This document shows positions 6,769-13,780 of a stretch of DNA of 21,847 nt, one piece after another. Position 1 is the first letter of the stretch. Every line of letters begins with the position of its first letter. The stretch comes from Clostridiales bacterium (GTDB lineage: Bacteria; Bacillota; Clostridia; Oscillospirales; CAG-272). The position numbers and the translations under genes were made by a program. The stretch spans positions 1-21,847 of the forward strand of contig DPGD01000006.1 of the NCBI GenBank assembly GCA_003522145.1, given 5' to 3'. The notes beneath the pieces were generated by a model, which ran no database searches, was not told where the DNA came from, and saw only the letters and a program-made list of their open reading frames with translations.

Positions 6769-7959
6769 ATGAATTATATTTTTTTTGATATTGAATGTGC
6801 CAACTGTCAGAACGGTCAGGCCAAGATCTGTTCCTTTGGCTATGTGATTACAGACGAAAGCTTTACCGTTCTTGAAAAGGAGGATTGGATCGTCAATCCG
6901 AAGGCTCCCTTTTTGCTGACCGGGCACCGGAATGTACCCTATATCCAATTGGCTTACGACCGGGAGGAATTCCGGAAGGCCCCGGATTTTCCCCGGGTCT
7001 ACGGACAGATCAGAGACCTGCTCACCCGTCCGGATTCCCTGATTTTCGGCTATGCCGCCGACAACGATGCCGGCTATCTGCGCAGTGAATACGAGAGGTA
7101 TCAGCTTCCCTGCGTGGATTTCACCTATTATGATTTGCAGAAGCTCCTGCATTTTGCCCTGCCCGACGCAGGACCCAACCAGCTTTCCCTGCAGGCGGCC
7201 ACGGCGCTTTTCCGGGAGAAAATACACCAGGACATACACAAAAGCGATGAGGATGCCTATCTGACCATGCTGGTCTTGGAGGGGCTTTGCCGGCAGACCG
7301 GGCTGTCGCCCCTGAAGCTGCTGGAGCGCTATCCGGTGTGCCGGGGGGATTTACTCAACAACCGGATCACGGTGCGTGTTTTAGAGGGACAGAATCTGCT
7401 TCTGAAGGTTTTAGGCGATAAAACCGACCGGATTTCGCCCAAAAGCGAGCATCGGACCCTGTATGTCCGGTTTATCCGCCATGTAAAGCCCTCCGGAAGG
7501 GAATATCCCCAGTGGCTGAAGGGCAAACGAGTGGGGGTGCCGGAAAAATATGCCGAACGGCACTACCGGGATGTGCTCCGGCTGATCCAGCTGATCTGCG
7601 ACTGCGGAGGGCGTTATAGCAGTATTCCCGAAGATTGCCACATTTTTTTGGACTATCCGGTGTATACTCCCGAGGGGGATCGGAAGGTCTGCGCCGAATT
7701 GCAGAGATTGTTTAGCAAGCATCCTTCCCGTTGCCCTGCGGTTTTACACCCCGAGGAGTTTTTTTCCTTCTGCGGACTGACGGAGGAAGCCTTTTCCGCC
7801 CTCCCCCTGCCCGAGGTGGAGTACCTTCTGGATGAACGGTATGCTCCGCCGCCCAAGACCGAAAAAGAGCAGAAGGGCCCCTTGTCCAAACGGCAAAGAA
7901 GAAGGAAGCCGAAAAAAGAGCGGGAAACGGTGGTCATCATTCCAAAGGAAAAAGGGTAA
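6769..7959 (+). CDS. DEDDh 3'-5' exonuclease-like protein with BRCT-like C-terminal region
   Basis: The 396-residue protein starts with a DnaQ-like exonuclease domain. The acidic metal ligands are visible as FDIE (Asp7, Glu9), ADND (Asp98 or Asp100) and H-x4-D (His157, Asp162), the DEDDh signature. Residues about 250-335 look like a BRCT domain: KGKRVGV, a CGG turn near 279-281, a buried strand IFLD and a C-terminal EEFFSF helix. The tail is very basic, with KRQRRRKPKK. The domain pair suggests DNA repair or replication-related trimming. No start codon other than ATG 6769 exists between it and the purine-rich GAGGAAAGGA at 6721-6730. A hairpin (GGCGG 6739-6743 with CCGCC 6756-6760) fills most of that interval. 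It has its own promoter. The nuclease call is solid; the BRCT call is by pattern only. Confidence 0.8.
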   Translation: MNYIFFDIECANCQNGQAKICSFGYVITDESFTVLEKEDWIVNPKAPFLLTGHRNVPYIQLAYDREEFRKAPDFPRVYGQIRDLLTRPDSLIFGYAADNDAGYLRSEYERYQLPCVDFTYYDLQKLLHFALPDAGPNQLSLQAATALFREKIHQDIHKSDEDAYLTMLVLEGLCRQTGLSPLKLLERYPVCRGDLLNNRITVRVLEGQNLLLKVLGDKTDRISPKSEHRTLYVRFIRHVKPSGREYPQWLKGKRVGVPEKYAERHYRDVLRLIQLICDCGGRYSSIPEDCHIFLDYPVYTPEGDRKVCAELQRLFSKHPSRCPAVLHPEEFFSFCGLTEEAFSALPLPEVEYLLDERYAPPPKTEKEQKGPLSKRQRRRKPKKERETVVIIPKEKG

Positions 7960-7988
7960 ACCGCCCTCAAAGTTCGGTTCACCCCTTT
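7951..7988 (-). terminator. Terminator of the small Cys-rich gene, overlapping the exonuclease gene end
   Basis: AAAGGGTAAACCG (7951-7963) pairs with CGGTTCACCCCTTT (7975-7988) with one bulge and one mismatch. On the minus strand the stem runs into a T-rich tail, so it fits the end of the gene at 8020-8223. The left arm contains the stop codon of the exonuclease gene, and it may act in both directions between these convergent genes. Confidence 0.6.
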
Positions 7989-8019
7989 GTCTTGGGTCTT
8001 CAGAATGAAAGAGTCTTCC

Positions 8020-8223
8020 TCAGTTCTGCTTCTGCACCGACTTGTATTCGTCGTAGAAGCGGTAGTAAGGACAGTTTCCGGTGCTTCTGCCGAGAAAATC
8101 CACGAATTCGTCTTCATCAAGATTCATCACACAAGAACACCCTTCGTCGTCTTCTTCAAAGAATTCGCAGGTTTCACAACGGCTTTTCGGTCTTTTGGTT
8201 GCCGTTTGATTCTTGTTTGTCAT
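8020..8223 (-). CDS. Small Cys-rich protein, DUF6472-like
   Basis: This 67-residue protein has five cysteines (16, 19, 29, 31 and 51) in the arrangement CETC, CSC and CPYYR, with the acidic core MNLDEDEFVDFLG and a C-terminal DEYKSVQKQN. I recognise this as the pattern of a short clostridial family of unknown function (DUF6472). The CxxC and later cysteines suggest zinc or another metal. The gene is real: GAGGAGG stands just upstream of its ATG, it has a consensus promoter, and it has a terminator. It is an isolated single-gene unit on the minus strand. No biochemical role is known to me. Confidence 0.8.
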   Translation of the reverse strand: MTNKNQTATKRPKSRCETCEFFEEDDEGCSCVMNLDEDEFVDFLGRSTGNCPYYRFYDEYKSVQKQN

Positions 8224-8247
8224 AGTGCACCTCCTCTCTTTTTTTAC

Positions 8248-8276
8248 AGTATACCATATCCGCAGTCTTTTGGCAA
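8248..8276 (-). promoter_or_regulatory. Promoter of the small Cys-rich gene
   Basis: On the minus strand TTGCCA (8271-8276) and TATACT (8248-8253) are 17 bp apart. The start would be near 8241, giving a leader of about 18 nt that consists largely of the ribosome binding site. Confidence 0.82.
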
Positions 8277-8296
8277 GACGGCGGTTTGGTTTTCGG

Positions 8297-8334
8297 AAAA
8301 AAATTCCGGCAGGCCTTTTCTCGCCCTGCCGGAA
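8297..8334 (-). terminator. Leftward-facing terminator-like hairpin
   Basis: TTCCGGCAGG (8304-8313) pairs perfectly with CCTGCCGGAA (8325-8334). A run of seven A residues (8297-8303) lies on its left, so the T-run belongs to the minus strand. No minus-strand gene lies to the right for several kilobases. It would stop antisense transcripts before they enter the promoter of the small Cys-rich gene. Confidence 0.6.
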
Positions 8335-8368
8335 AAATCAGGATCGTCTGCGAAAGGACTGGTATGAT

Positions 8369-9799
8369 ATGTTGAAAAAATCAAGATTTGTTTCGTTTCT
8401 TGCGCTTTTTCTGGTGCTGATTTCTGTAGCAGGGCTTTGTTCCTGCGGCGGAGGCAGTCTTCAGGTGGGCGAATCCTCCGGGAGCTCTCCCGACACGGCT
8501 GAGCCGACGGAAACCACCCCCGTCTCCCAGACTGTAACGGAAGACCCGACGAAGTCCACCCTTCTGCCCACCGAGTCCGGTCCTTCATCGTCTGAAGAGC
8601 CGACACCGCCCGTCGATCCGACAACTCCGGAAGATCCTACCACCCCGGTTGTACCTCTTGAAACGGAAGAGGTGTCGGCCAAATCGGTGAAGCATGTGTT
8701 TACCCACTGCCTGATCAACGACCCGCAGAAGGGCTGCTCCTATGCCGGCGCACCGTTGGACGCCGATTGCCTGACGGTGACCGAATTCCGGCGGTTGCTG
8801 GAATCGCTGTATGAAAACGGATACTGTCTCATCAATATCAACGATATGTATGTGGTGGACGCAAACGGAAAGGCAAGATTGGCCGATACGGTTACGGTGA
8901 ACAAGGGCAAAAAGCCGTTGGTCATTTCCATAGACGATGTAACCTACGATCCCCGCAAGAAGGGTTCGGGCATGGTGGATCGCCTGGTGATCGAAAACGG
9001 CACCATCATGGGATGCTACGACAACGCCGACGGCAGTACGACCCTGACCGACGGAGAGGTTTTTCCGATCGTTGAGGCCTTTGTGAAGGAGCATCCGGAC
9101 TTTTCCTACAACGGAAACAAGGTCACGCTGGCACTGACCGGCTTTGCCGGAATTCTGGGATACCGTACCGACGAAAGCTATGAGGGACAGTATGATGTGG
9201 CGGAAGAGCGCCGGAAGGCAAAGGAAGTGGTGGACTGGCTGAAAGAAAACGGCTATAATTTTGCCTGCCACACCTATTCCCATGCCAACTATACCACCTG
9301 CTCCGACAGCCGAGTGAGGGAAGACCTTGAAAAATGGGACAGAAATGTGAAACCCCTGATCGGGGAGACCAGAGTTCTGGTGTATCCCTACGGGGCCTTC
9401 ACCTATCAGGATACCAACAAGCACAACGCTTTGCTGCAGGCAGGCTATGTGGTCTTCTGCGGCACCTCCCAGCTGAACACCCTGTGGGACGGCTCTCAGC
9501 CGAAGCAGGACGGAGGGGCGGCCAAGAATACCGGTACCATTTATCTGGAGCGCTTTACGGTGACGGGAGCGACCCTGCGCCCCTATGCAAGTCTACGGAA
9601 CTTTGTGGAATACTATACGAGCTTCTATAAGGACCTGGGCTACGATGAAGAAAGTGCCAAAAAGAAGGCAGAGGATCGGGCGGCAAACGATACCTACGGC
9701 TATGAGGCAACCAGAGAGAACACCCTGATCTATTACAAGCCGGAGCAGATCTACGATACGGAAAACCGCTATTACAAAATTTATACCGACGAAGTATAA
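8369..9799 (+). CDS. Polysaccharide deacetylase (NodB-type) lipoprotein
   Basis: From ATG 8369 the product has 476 residues. It begins with a lipoprotein signal, MLKKSRFVSFLALFLVLISV, with Cys24 and Cys26 as possible lipidation sites (LCSC fits better). A low-complexity Ser/Thr/Pro/Glu linker runs to about residue 115, which would hold the enzyme away from the membrane. The catalytic region has the NodB motifs: SIDDV (Asp189, Asp190), HTYSH (His301, His305) and YPYG (339-342). It probably removes acetyl groups from a surface or cell-wall glycan. The long insert between motifs 1 and 2 is unusual. ATG 8369 was chosen over an in-frame upstream GTG-like start because the signal peptide begins there and GAAAGGA precedes it. 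I find no clear promoter. The stop is about 90 bp before serine dehydratase. Confidence 0.87.
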   Translation: MLKKSRFVSFLALFLVLISVAGLCSCGGGSLQVGESSGSSPDTAEPTETTPVSQTVTEDPTKSTLLPTESGPSSSEEPTPPVDPTTPEDPTTPVVPLETEEVSAKSVKHVFTHCLINDPQKGCSYAGAPLDADCLTVTEFRRLLESLYENGYCLININDMYVVDANGKARLADTVTVNKGKKPLVISIDDVTYDPRKKGSGMVDRLVIENGTIMGCYDNADGSTTLTDGEVFPIVEAFVKEHPDFSYNGNKVTLALTGFAGILGYRTDESYEGQYDVAEERRKAKEVVDWLKENGYNFACHTYSHANYTTCSDSRVREDLEKWDRNVKPLIGETRVLVYPYGAFTYQDTNKHNALLQAGYVVFCGTSQLNTLWDGSQPKQDGGAAKNTGTIYLERFTVTGATLRPYASLRNFVEYYTSFYKDLGYDEESAKKKAEDRAANDTYGYEATRENTLIYYKPEQIYDTENRYYKIYTDEV

Positions 9800-9820
9800 A
9801 AGTGTAAGAACAAAAGTATA

Positions 9821-9862
9821 AAAAGAAAAGGGTACCCTGTAAATCATTTTTGCAGAGTACCC
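9821..9862 (-). terminator. Second leftward-facing terminator-like hairpin
   Basis: GGGTACCCTG (9830-9839) pairs with CAGAGTACCC (9853-9862), nine of ten positions. An A-rich run, AAAAGAAAA, lies on the left, so the T-run again belongs to the minus strand. On the plus strand there is no T-run, but the structure lies 27 bp before the start of serine dehydratase and could affect its expression. Confidence 0.5.
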
Positions 9863-9888
9863 GTAAGTATGAAAAGAGGAAAACGGCA

Positions 9889-11082
9889 ATGAAATCCATA
9901 AGAGAACTTTACAAGGTCGGCAGAGGCCCCTCCAGCTCTCATACCATGGGTCCGGAAAGGGCCTGCAAGTACTTCCTTTCCCAAACGCCGGAGGCGGATC
10001 GGTATAAGGTCATCCTCTATGGCTCCTTGGCGCTGACCGGCAGGGGGCACCGGACCGATGTGGCCATTTCCGAAACCCTGCGTCCTTTCCCGGTGGAGAT
10101 CGTTTTTGACACCGGGACTACCGGCCTGCCCCACGCCAACACCATGGACTTTTTTGCCTATAAAGGGGAAAATCTGTTGCTTCAGGACCGGATCATCTCC
10201 GTCGGGGGCGGGGATATCCGGATTGCGGGCCATCCGGAGGAGGAGAAACCGGAGGTTTACCTCGAGAAGAATTTTACAGAAATCGCAAGGATCTGCCATG
10301 CCGAAAACATCCGGCTTTCCGACTATGTTTTTGCCAAGGAGGACGAACATTTCCGGGATTTTCTCTATGAAATCTGGCAGGTGATGAAAGAGGAGATCCG
10401 GGAGGGACTGACCACCACCGGCGTGCTTCCGGGCGGACTGAATGTGCAGAGGGTGGCCCAGCTTCTTTATAACCGTCGGCATATCGACGAGCGTCCGGAA
10501 ACCAGGGAAAACCGGATCGTATGCGCCTACGCCTTTGCCGCAAGCGAGCAGAATGCCGACTGCAAAACCATCGTCACCGCTCCCACCTGCGGTTCCTGTG
10601 CCGTAGTGCCTTCGGTTTTGCTCTATATGCAGGAGAAAAAGGGCTTTTCCGACGAGGAGATTTTAAGAGCCCTGGCCACCGGCGGATTGATCGGAAATAT
10701 CGTCAAGCAGAATGCATCGATTTCCGGTGCGGAGGCCGGATGTCAGGCAGAGATCGGAACGGCCTGCGCAATGGCCGCTGCGGCCTTGGCGGAGCTGTTT
10801 GAAATGGGGATCGATCAGATCGAGTATGCCGCAGAGGTGTCGTTAGAGCATCATTTGGGCCTGACCTGCGATCCGGTTTGCGGATTGGTTCAGATTCCCT
10901 GCATCGAGCGGAACGCCGTGGCCGCCATGCGGGCGCTGAACGGACTTTCCCTTGCCAATTTCTTGACCGGTACCCGCAAGATCTCCTTCGATATGGTGGT
11001 GAAAACCATGTACGATACCGGAAGAGACATCAATGCCCACTACCGGGAGACCTCCGAAGGAGGGCTGGCCAAGCTCTTCTGA
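9889..11082 (+). CDS. sdaA: L-serine dehydratase (ammonia-lyase), iron-sulfur dependent, single chain
   Basis: The 397-residue enzyme converts L-serine to pyruvate and ammonia using a 4Fe-4S cluster. The N-terminal beta-domain motif PSSSHTMGP spans residues 14-22. The alpha domain has APTCGSCAVVPSVL, GAEAGCQAEIGTACAMAAAA and GLTCDPVCGLVQIPCIERNA. Cys285, Cys327 and Cys338 have the spacing (42 and 11) of the cluster-binding cysteines I recall for the Legionella enzyme. The chain ends in GGLAKLF without the C-terminal Cys of the autoinhibited type and without an ACT domain, so it is probably not regulated that way. ATG 9889 follows GAGGAAAACGG; an in-frame TTG at 9850 would start inside the hairpin. 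The protein is shorter than the roughly 450-residue enterobacterial enzymes. Confidence 0.93.
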   Translation: MKSIRELYKVGRGPSSSHTMGPERACKYFLSQTPEADRYKVILYGSLALTGRGHRTDVAISETLRPFPVEIVFDTGTTGLPHANTMDFFAYKGENLLLQDRIISVGGGDIRIAGHPEEEKPEVYLEKNFTEIARICHAENIRLSDYVFAKEDEHFRDFLYEIWQVMKEEIREGLTTTGVLPGGLNVQRVAQLLYNRRHIDERPETRENRIVCAYAFAASEQNADCKTIVTAPTCGSCAVVPSVLLYMQEKKGFSDEEILRALATGGLIGNIVKQNASISGAEAGCQAEIGTACAMAAAALAELFEMGIDQIEYAAEVSLEHHLGLTCDPVCGLVQIPCIERNAVAAMRALNGLSLANFLTGTRKISFDMVVKTMYDTGRDINAHYRETSEGGLAKLF

Positions 11083-11199
11083 AAGAGTGAGGTCGCTGTT
11101 TTCAGGAATCCGTCCCTTTGGTTCGGTGAGGTATCCCGAAGGAAGGTCGCCGGCTCCGAAACAGGCGGAAGAAAAAATGAACTTTTTTGAAAAAAGGGC

Positions 11200-11228
11200 T
11201 TGACAAAGAAAAAAGTGTGTGCTACACT
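11200..11228 (+). promoter_or_regulatory. Promoter of the tryptophan transporter operon, with a palindrome over the -10 region
   Basis: TTGACA (11200-11205) and TACACT (11223-11228) are 17 bp apart. AAAGTGT (11212-11218) and ACACTTT (11224-11230) form a perfect 7-bp inverted repeat spanning the spacer and -10 box, so a repressor bound there would block initiation. No cognate regulator is in the window. Confidence 0.85.
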
Positions 11229-11234
11229 TTGGTA

Positions 11235-11532
11235 AACCGATGAGGAAGAGTGAGTAGGTTCTGTTTCTGTTCTTCAAGAGAGCTGCAGGCGGTGGAATTG
11301 CGGCAGAAACCGCAGGACTGAATGGACTTCCGAGGGCGACCGGAAAGAGGAGCTGAGAGTGGATTTCGGGTTCTTGAGTATGGGAGACGGAGAGAAAGGC
11401 CCTCCGTGAAAAAAGGTCGGCGTATGATTGTACGCATGAGAGGACGGTTTTCCGTCAAGCAGGGTGGCACCGCAGGAATTTTTCCTGTCCCGGCAACAGT
11501 TGGTTTGTTGCGGGACAGGATTTTTGTTTTTT
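11235..11532 (+). ncRNA. T-box leader, tryptophan-specific, with its intrinsic terminator
   Basis: The leader has the expected order of T-box parts. Stem I starts with GATGAGGAAGAG and AGTA, continues with the AG-bulge AGAGAGCT, and has a GAATGGAC specifier loop with codon TGG (11323-11325), which reads Trp. The T-box bulge AGGGTGGCACCG is at 11461-11472; its TGGC would pair with the 3' end GCCA, which fits the G73 discriminator of bacterial tRNA-Trp. The terminator is CCTGTCCCGGCAAC (11484-11497) pairing with GTTGCGGGACAGG (11507-11519), followed by a long T-run to 11532. Uncharged tRNA-Trp would favour the antiterminator and switch on the downstream transporter. The start is inferred from the promoter. 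Confidence 0.95.
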
Positions 11533-11546
11533 CAGGAGGAACGGGT

Positions 11547-11585
11547 ATGTACATATTGGAAAAGAGCTGGCGCCCCGGCGCCTGA
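11547..11585 (+). CDS. Candidate 12-residue leader peptide with one Trp codon
   Basis: Right after the T-box terminator, a perfect AGGAGG (11534-11539) is seven bases before an ATG that encodes MYILEKSWRPGA and then stops. The Trp codon (TGG 11568-11570) is followed by GC-rich sequence, with two GGCGCC blocks overlapping the end of the ORF. These could pair with the 12-bp palindrome CCGGGCGCCCGG at about 11599-11610. The ribosome binding site is much stronger than that of the following gene at 11715. This is reminiscent of the Bacillus at operon, where a tRNA-Trp T-box precedes a Trp-codon leader peptide. The ORF is plainly visible; translation and function are inference. Confidence 0.5.
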   Translation: MYILEKSWRPGA

Positions 11586-11714
11586 AAAAGTTTTTGGTCC
11601 GGGCGCCCGGAACAATGAGACGGAACTGCGGGAAATTTCGCAGGGAAAAGCGGCAGAAGGAGCCGCACTTCGGAATGAAAAAAGAGAATAAAGAGATAAG
11701 GATGGTCTGTAAAA

Positions 11715-12737
11715 ATGAAAAAGATTATTGCGTTGGCGCTTGTACTTCTTTGCTTTGCAGGGTGTTTTGCCTCCTGCGGACAGAACAAAAAGGAAAATGA
11801 ATTTGTCATCGGTATTTGCAACTATGAGGATGGTGCGTCCTTAAATCAGATCGTGGACAACATTCAATCCCGGTTGGCGGAGCTGGGCCAGGAGAAGAAT
11901 GTGACCTTTACGGTGAAGCTTCAGAATTGCCAGGCAGACTCCAATGTGATGAACCAGATTATCGAGAACTTCAAGAACGACAAGGTGGATCTGATGATCG
12001 GTGTGGCCACACCGGTGGCTATGGCCATGCAGGCCGCCACGGAGAACAGCGGAATCCCGGTGGTGTTTTCCGCCGTTTCGAACCCTGTTTCGGCAGGGCT
12101 GGTGGAAGCGCTGGATAAACCGGGAGAGAACATCACCGGCACAAGCGACTTTTTGGATGCAACGGCTGTGATGAACCTGATGTTTGCCGCCAACCCGGAG
12201 ATTCAGAAGGTGGGTCTGCTTTACGATGTGGGTCAGGATTCTTCCAAGACCGCGATCGAGACTGCCAAGAGTTATCTTCAGAGCAAAGGCGTGACCGTGG
12301 TGGAAAAAACCGGCAGAACCAACGACGAACTGATTCAGGCCGCCCAGAATCTGGTTGCTGAAAAGGTGGAAGCGATCTTTACGCCCACCGACAACACGGT
12401 GATGAAGGCCGAGCTTGCCATCTATGAGATTTTGGCCGATGCCAAGATTCCCCACTATACAGGTGCTGACTCCTTCGCCTTGAACGGAGCGTTCTTGGGC
12501 TACGGTGTGGACTATGCCAATCTGGGCAAAGAGACCGCCAACATGGTTTGCGAGATTTTGGTGGATAAAAAACCGGTTTCTTCCATGAATGTGCGCACCT
12601 TTGACAACGGCACTGCCACGATCAACACCGAAATCTGCGAGAAGCTGGGATACAATTTTGAGGAGCTGAAGACGATCTTTGCTCCCTACTGCACCAAGGT
12701 TCAATCCATCACAACTGCCGAGGAATTTGAAAAGTAA
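11715..12737 (+). CDS. trpX: ABC transporter substrate-binding lipoprotein, TrpX type
   Basis: The 340-residue protein is a periplasmic-binding-fold lipoprotein of the ABC_sub_bind group. It begins with MKKIIALALVLLCFAGCFASC, in which Cys17 or Cys21 would be lipidated. The body has typical segments: NFKNDKVDLMIGVATPVAMAMQAAT, GIPVVFSAVSNPVSAGLVEAL, GLLYDVGQDSSKTAIETAKSYL and LGYGVDYANLGKETANMV. It should bind an extracellular solute and deliver it to the following permease and ATPase. The Trp T-box upstream identifies tryptophan (or an indole-like precursor) as the likely substrate, matching the predicted TrpXYZ family. Only a weak AAGGAT precedes its ATG, about 12 bases away. The 129-nt stretch between the leader ORF and this gene contains two small hairpins (CTGCG/CGCAG and GCGGC/GCCGC). 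Confidence 0.88.
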   Translation: MKKIIALALVLLCFAGCFASCGQNKKENEFVIGICNYEDGASLNQIVDNIQSRLAELGQEKNVTFTVKLQNCQADSNVMNQIIENFKNDKVDLMIGVATPVAMAMQAATENSGIPVVFSAVSNPVSAGLVEALDKPGENITGTSDFLDATAVMNLMFAANPEIQKVGLLYDVGQDSSKTAIETAKSYLQSKGVTVVEKTGRTNDELIQAAQNLVAEKVEAIFTPTDNTVMKAELAIYEILADAKIPHYTGADSFALNGAFLGYGVDYANLGKETANMVCEILVDKKPVSSMNVRTFDNGTATINTEICEKLGYNFEELKTIFAPYCTKVQSITTAEEFEK

Positions 12738-12745
12738 TTCCGGAA

Positions 12746-12792
12746 TCCGGGTAAGGCGGAACGGTCTTTCGCTTCACCCGGAAAGCCTTTTT
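12746..12792 (+). terminator. Intra-operon hairpin between trpX and trpY
   Basis: TCCGGGTAAGGCG (12746-12758) pairs with CGCTTCACCCGGA (12770-12782) with one mismatch and one wobble pair, and TTTTT follows at 12788-12792. The downstream permease has no promoter of its own, so this is probably a partial terminator or an mRNA-stabilising stem that keeps binding-protein levels above those of the membrane parts. Confidence 0.65.
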
Positions 12793-12829
12793 CCGAAACT
12801 GCAAAAATTACGAAGGAACGGAGACTGAA

Positions 12830-13780
12830 ATGTCGATTGCACTGATCCAAACTGCGCTGGAGCTGGGGCTTTTCGGAGCTCTTACCACTTTGGCGCTGTT
12901 CTTAAGCTATTCCATGCTGAATGTCTGCGACCTTTCCACCGATGGATGCTTTACCTTGGGCGCCACGGTGGGGGCGGTGGTGGCCATCGGCGGGCACCCC
13001 TGGCTTTCTATTCCGGCGGCTATGGCGGCGGGAATTCTTTCGGGCTTTGTGGTTGCGCTCCTGCAAACCAAAATGGGCATCAACAGCCTGCTTGCCGGAA
13101 TCATCGTCAACACCGCACTGTACTCCATCAACATTGCGGTGATGGACGGTTCGTCGGTTCTGAACATGAACAAAACCGAGACGGTGTTCACAATGGCCAA
13201 GGGTCTTCTTGAAAAGCTCGGACTGGAGGACTACAACAAGCTTTTTGTGGCGCTGATCGCCGTTCTGGCGGCGGCACTGCTTTTGGGGTTGTTCTTAAAG
13301 ACTAAGCTGGGTCTTGCCATCCGTGCCACCGGAAACAATCCGGATATGGTCCGTTCCTCTTCGGTCAACACCACCTTTACCACGATCGTGGGTCTTTGTC
13401 TTTCAAACTCCCTCACCGCTCTTTCGGGGTGCCTTCTGGCCCAGTCGCAGAAATCGGTGAATATTGACATCGGCACCGGCATGGTCACGGTGGCCCTGGC
13501 CTCTCTGCTCATCGGCGGCGCATTTTTCGGCAAACGGAAAATCCCCCTGCGGATTCTGGGCATGGTGGTCGGCTCCTTCATTTTCAGGCTGGTTTACACC
13601 GTGGCTCTCCGGCTGGATATGCCGGCGTATATGCTGAAGCTGGTTTCCTCGGTCATTGTGGTTCTGGCGATTTCTCTTCCCTATCTGAAGGAACAATTCC
13701 CTCTGCTGAAGCGCCGCTTCGGTCTGAGGAAGGGCAGACAACCGGAAGAGACCCGGAAGGAGGACAACGGGAAATGTTAG
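12830..13780 (+). CDS. trpY: ABC transporter permease, TrpY type
   Basis: The 316-residue protein is highly hydrophobic, with about eight to nine membrane segments. It starts with MSIALIQTALELGLFGALTTLALFLSYSMLN, and CDLSTDGCFTLGA, ALLQTKMGINSLLAGIIVNT and GLAIRATGNNPDMVRSS are typical of permeases of the LivH/BPD_transp_2 type paired with ABC_sub_bind proteins. The C-terminus is basic and cytoplasmic. GGAG (12820-12823) is six bases before the start. Its end overlaps the ATPase gene by seven bases (ATGTTAG), which implies translational coupling. It forms the membrane channel of the predicted tryptophan importer. Confidence 0.88.
   Translation: MSIALIQTALELGLFGALTTLALFLSYSMLNVCDLSTDGCFTLGATVGAVVAIGGHPWLSIPAAMAAGILSGFVVALLQTKMGINSLLAGIIVNTALYSINIAVMDGSSVLNMNKTETVFTMAKGLLEKLGLEDYNKLFVALIAVLAAALLLGLFLKTKLGLAIRATGNNPDMVRSSSVNTTFTTIVGLCLSNSLTALSGCLLAQSQKSVNIDIGTGMVTVALASLLIGGAFFGKRKIPLRILGMVVGSFIFRLVYTVALRLDMPAYMLKLVSSVIVVLAISLPYLKEQFPLLKRRFGLRKGRQPEETRKEDNGKC

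Noticed and set aside
11676..11800. Open frame beginning MKKENKEIRMVCKNEKDY just before trpX
   Set aside because: Its possible ribosome site lies in a hairpin and is too far from the ATG, and the frame runs into the trpX signal peptide out of phase.
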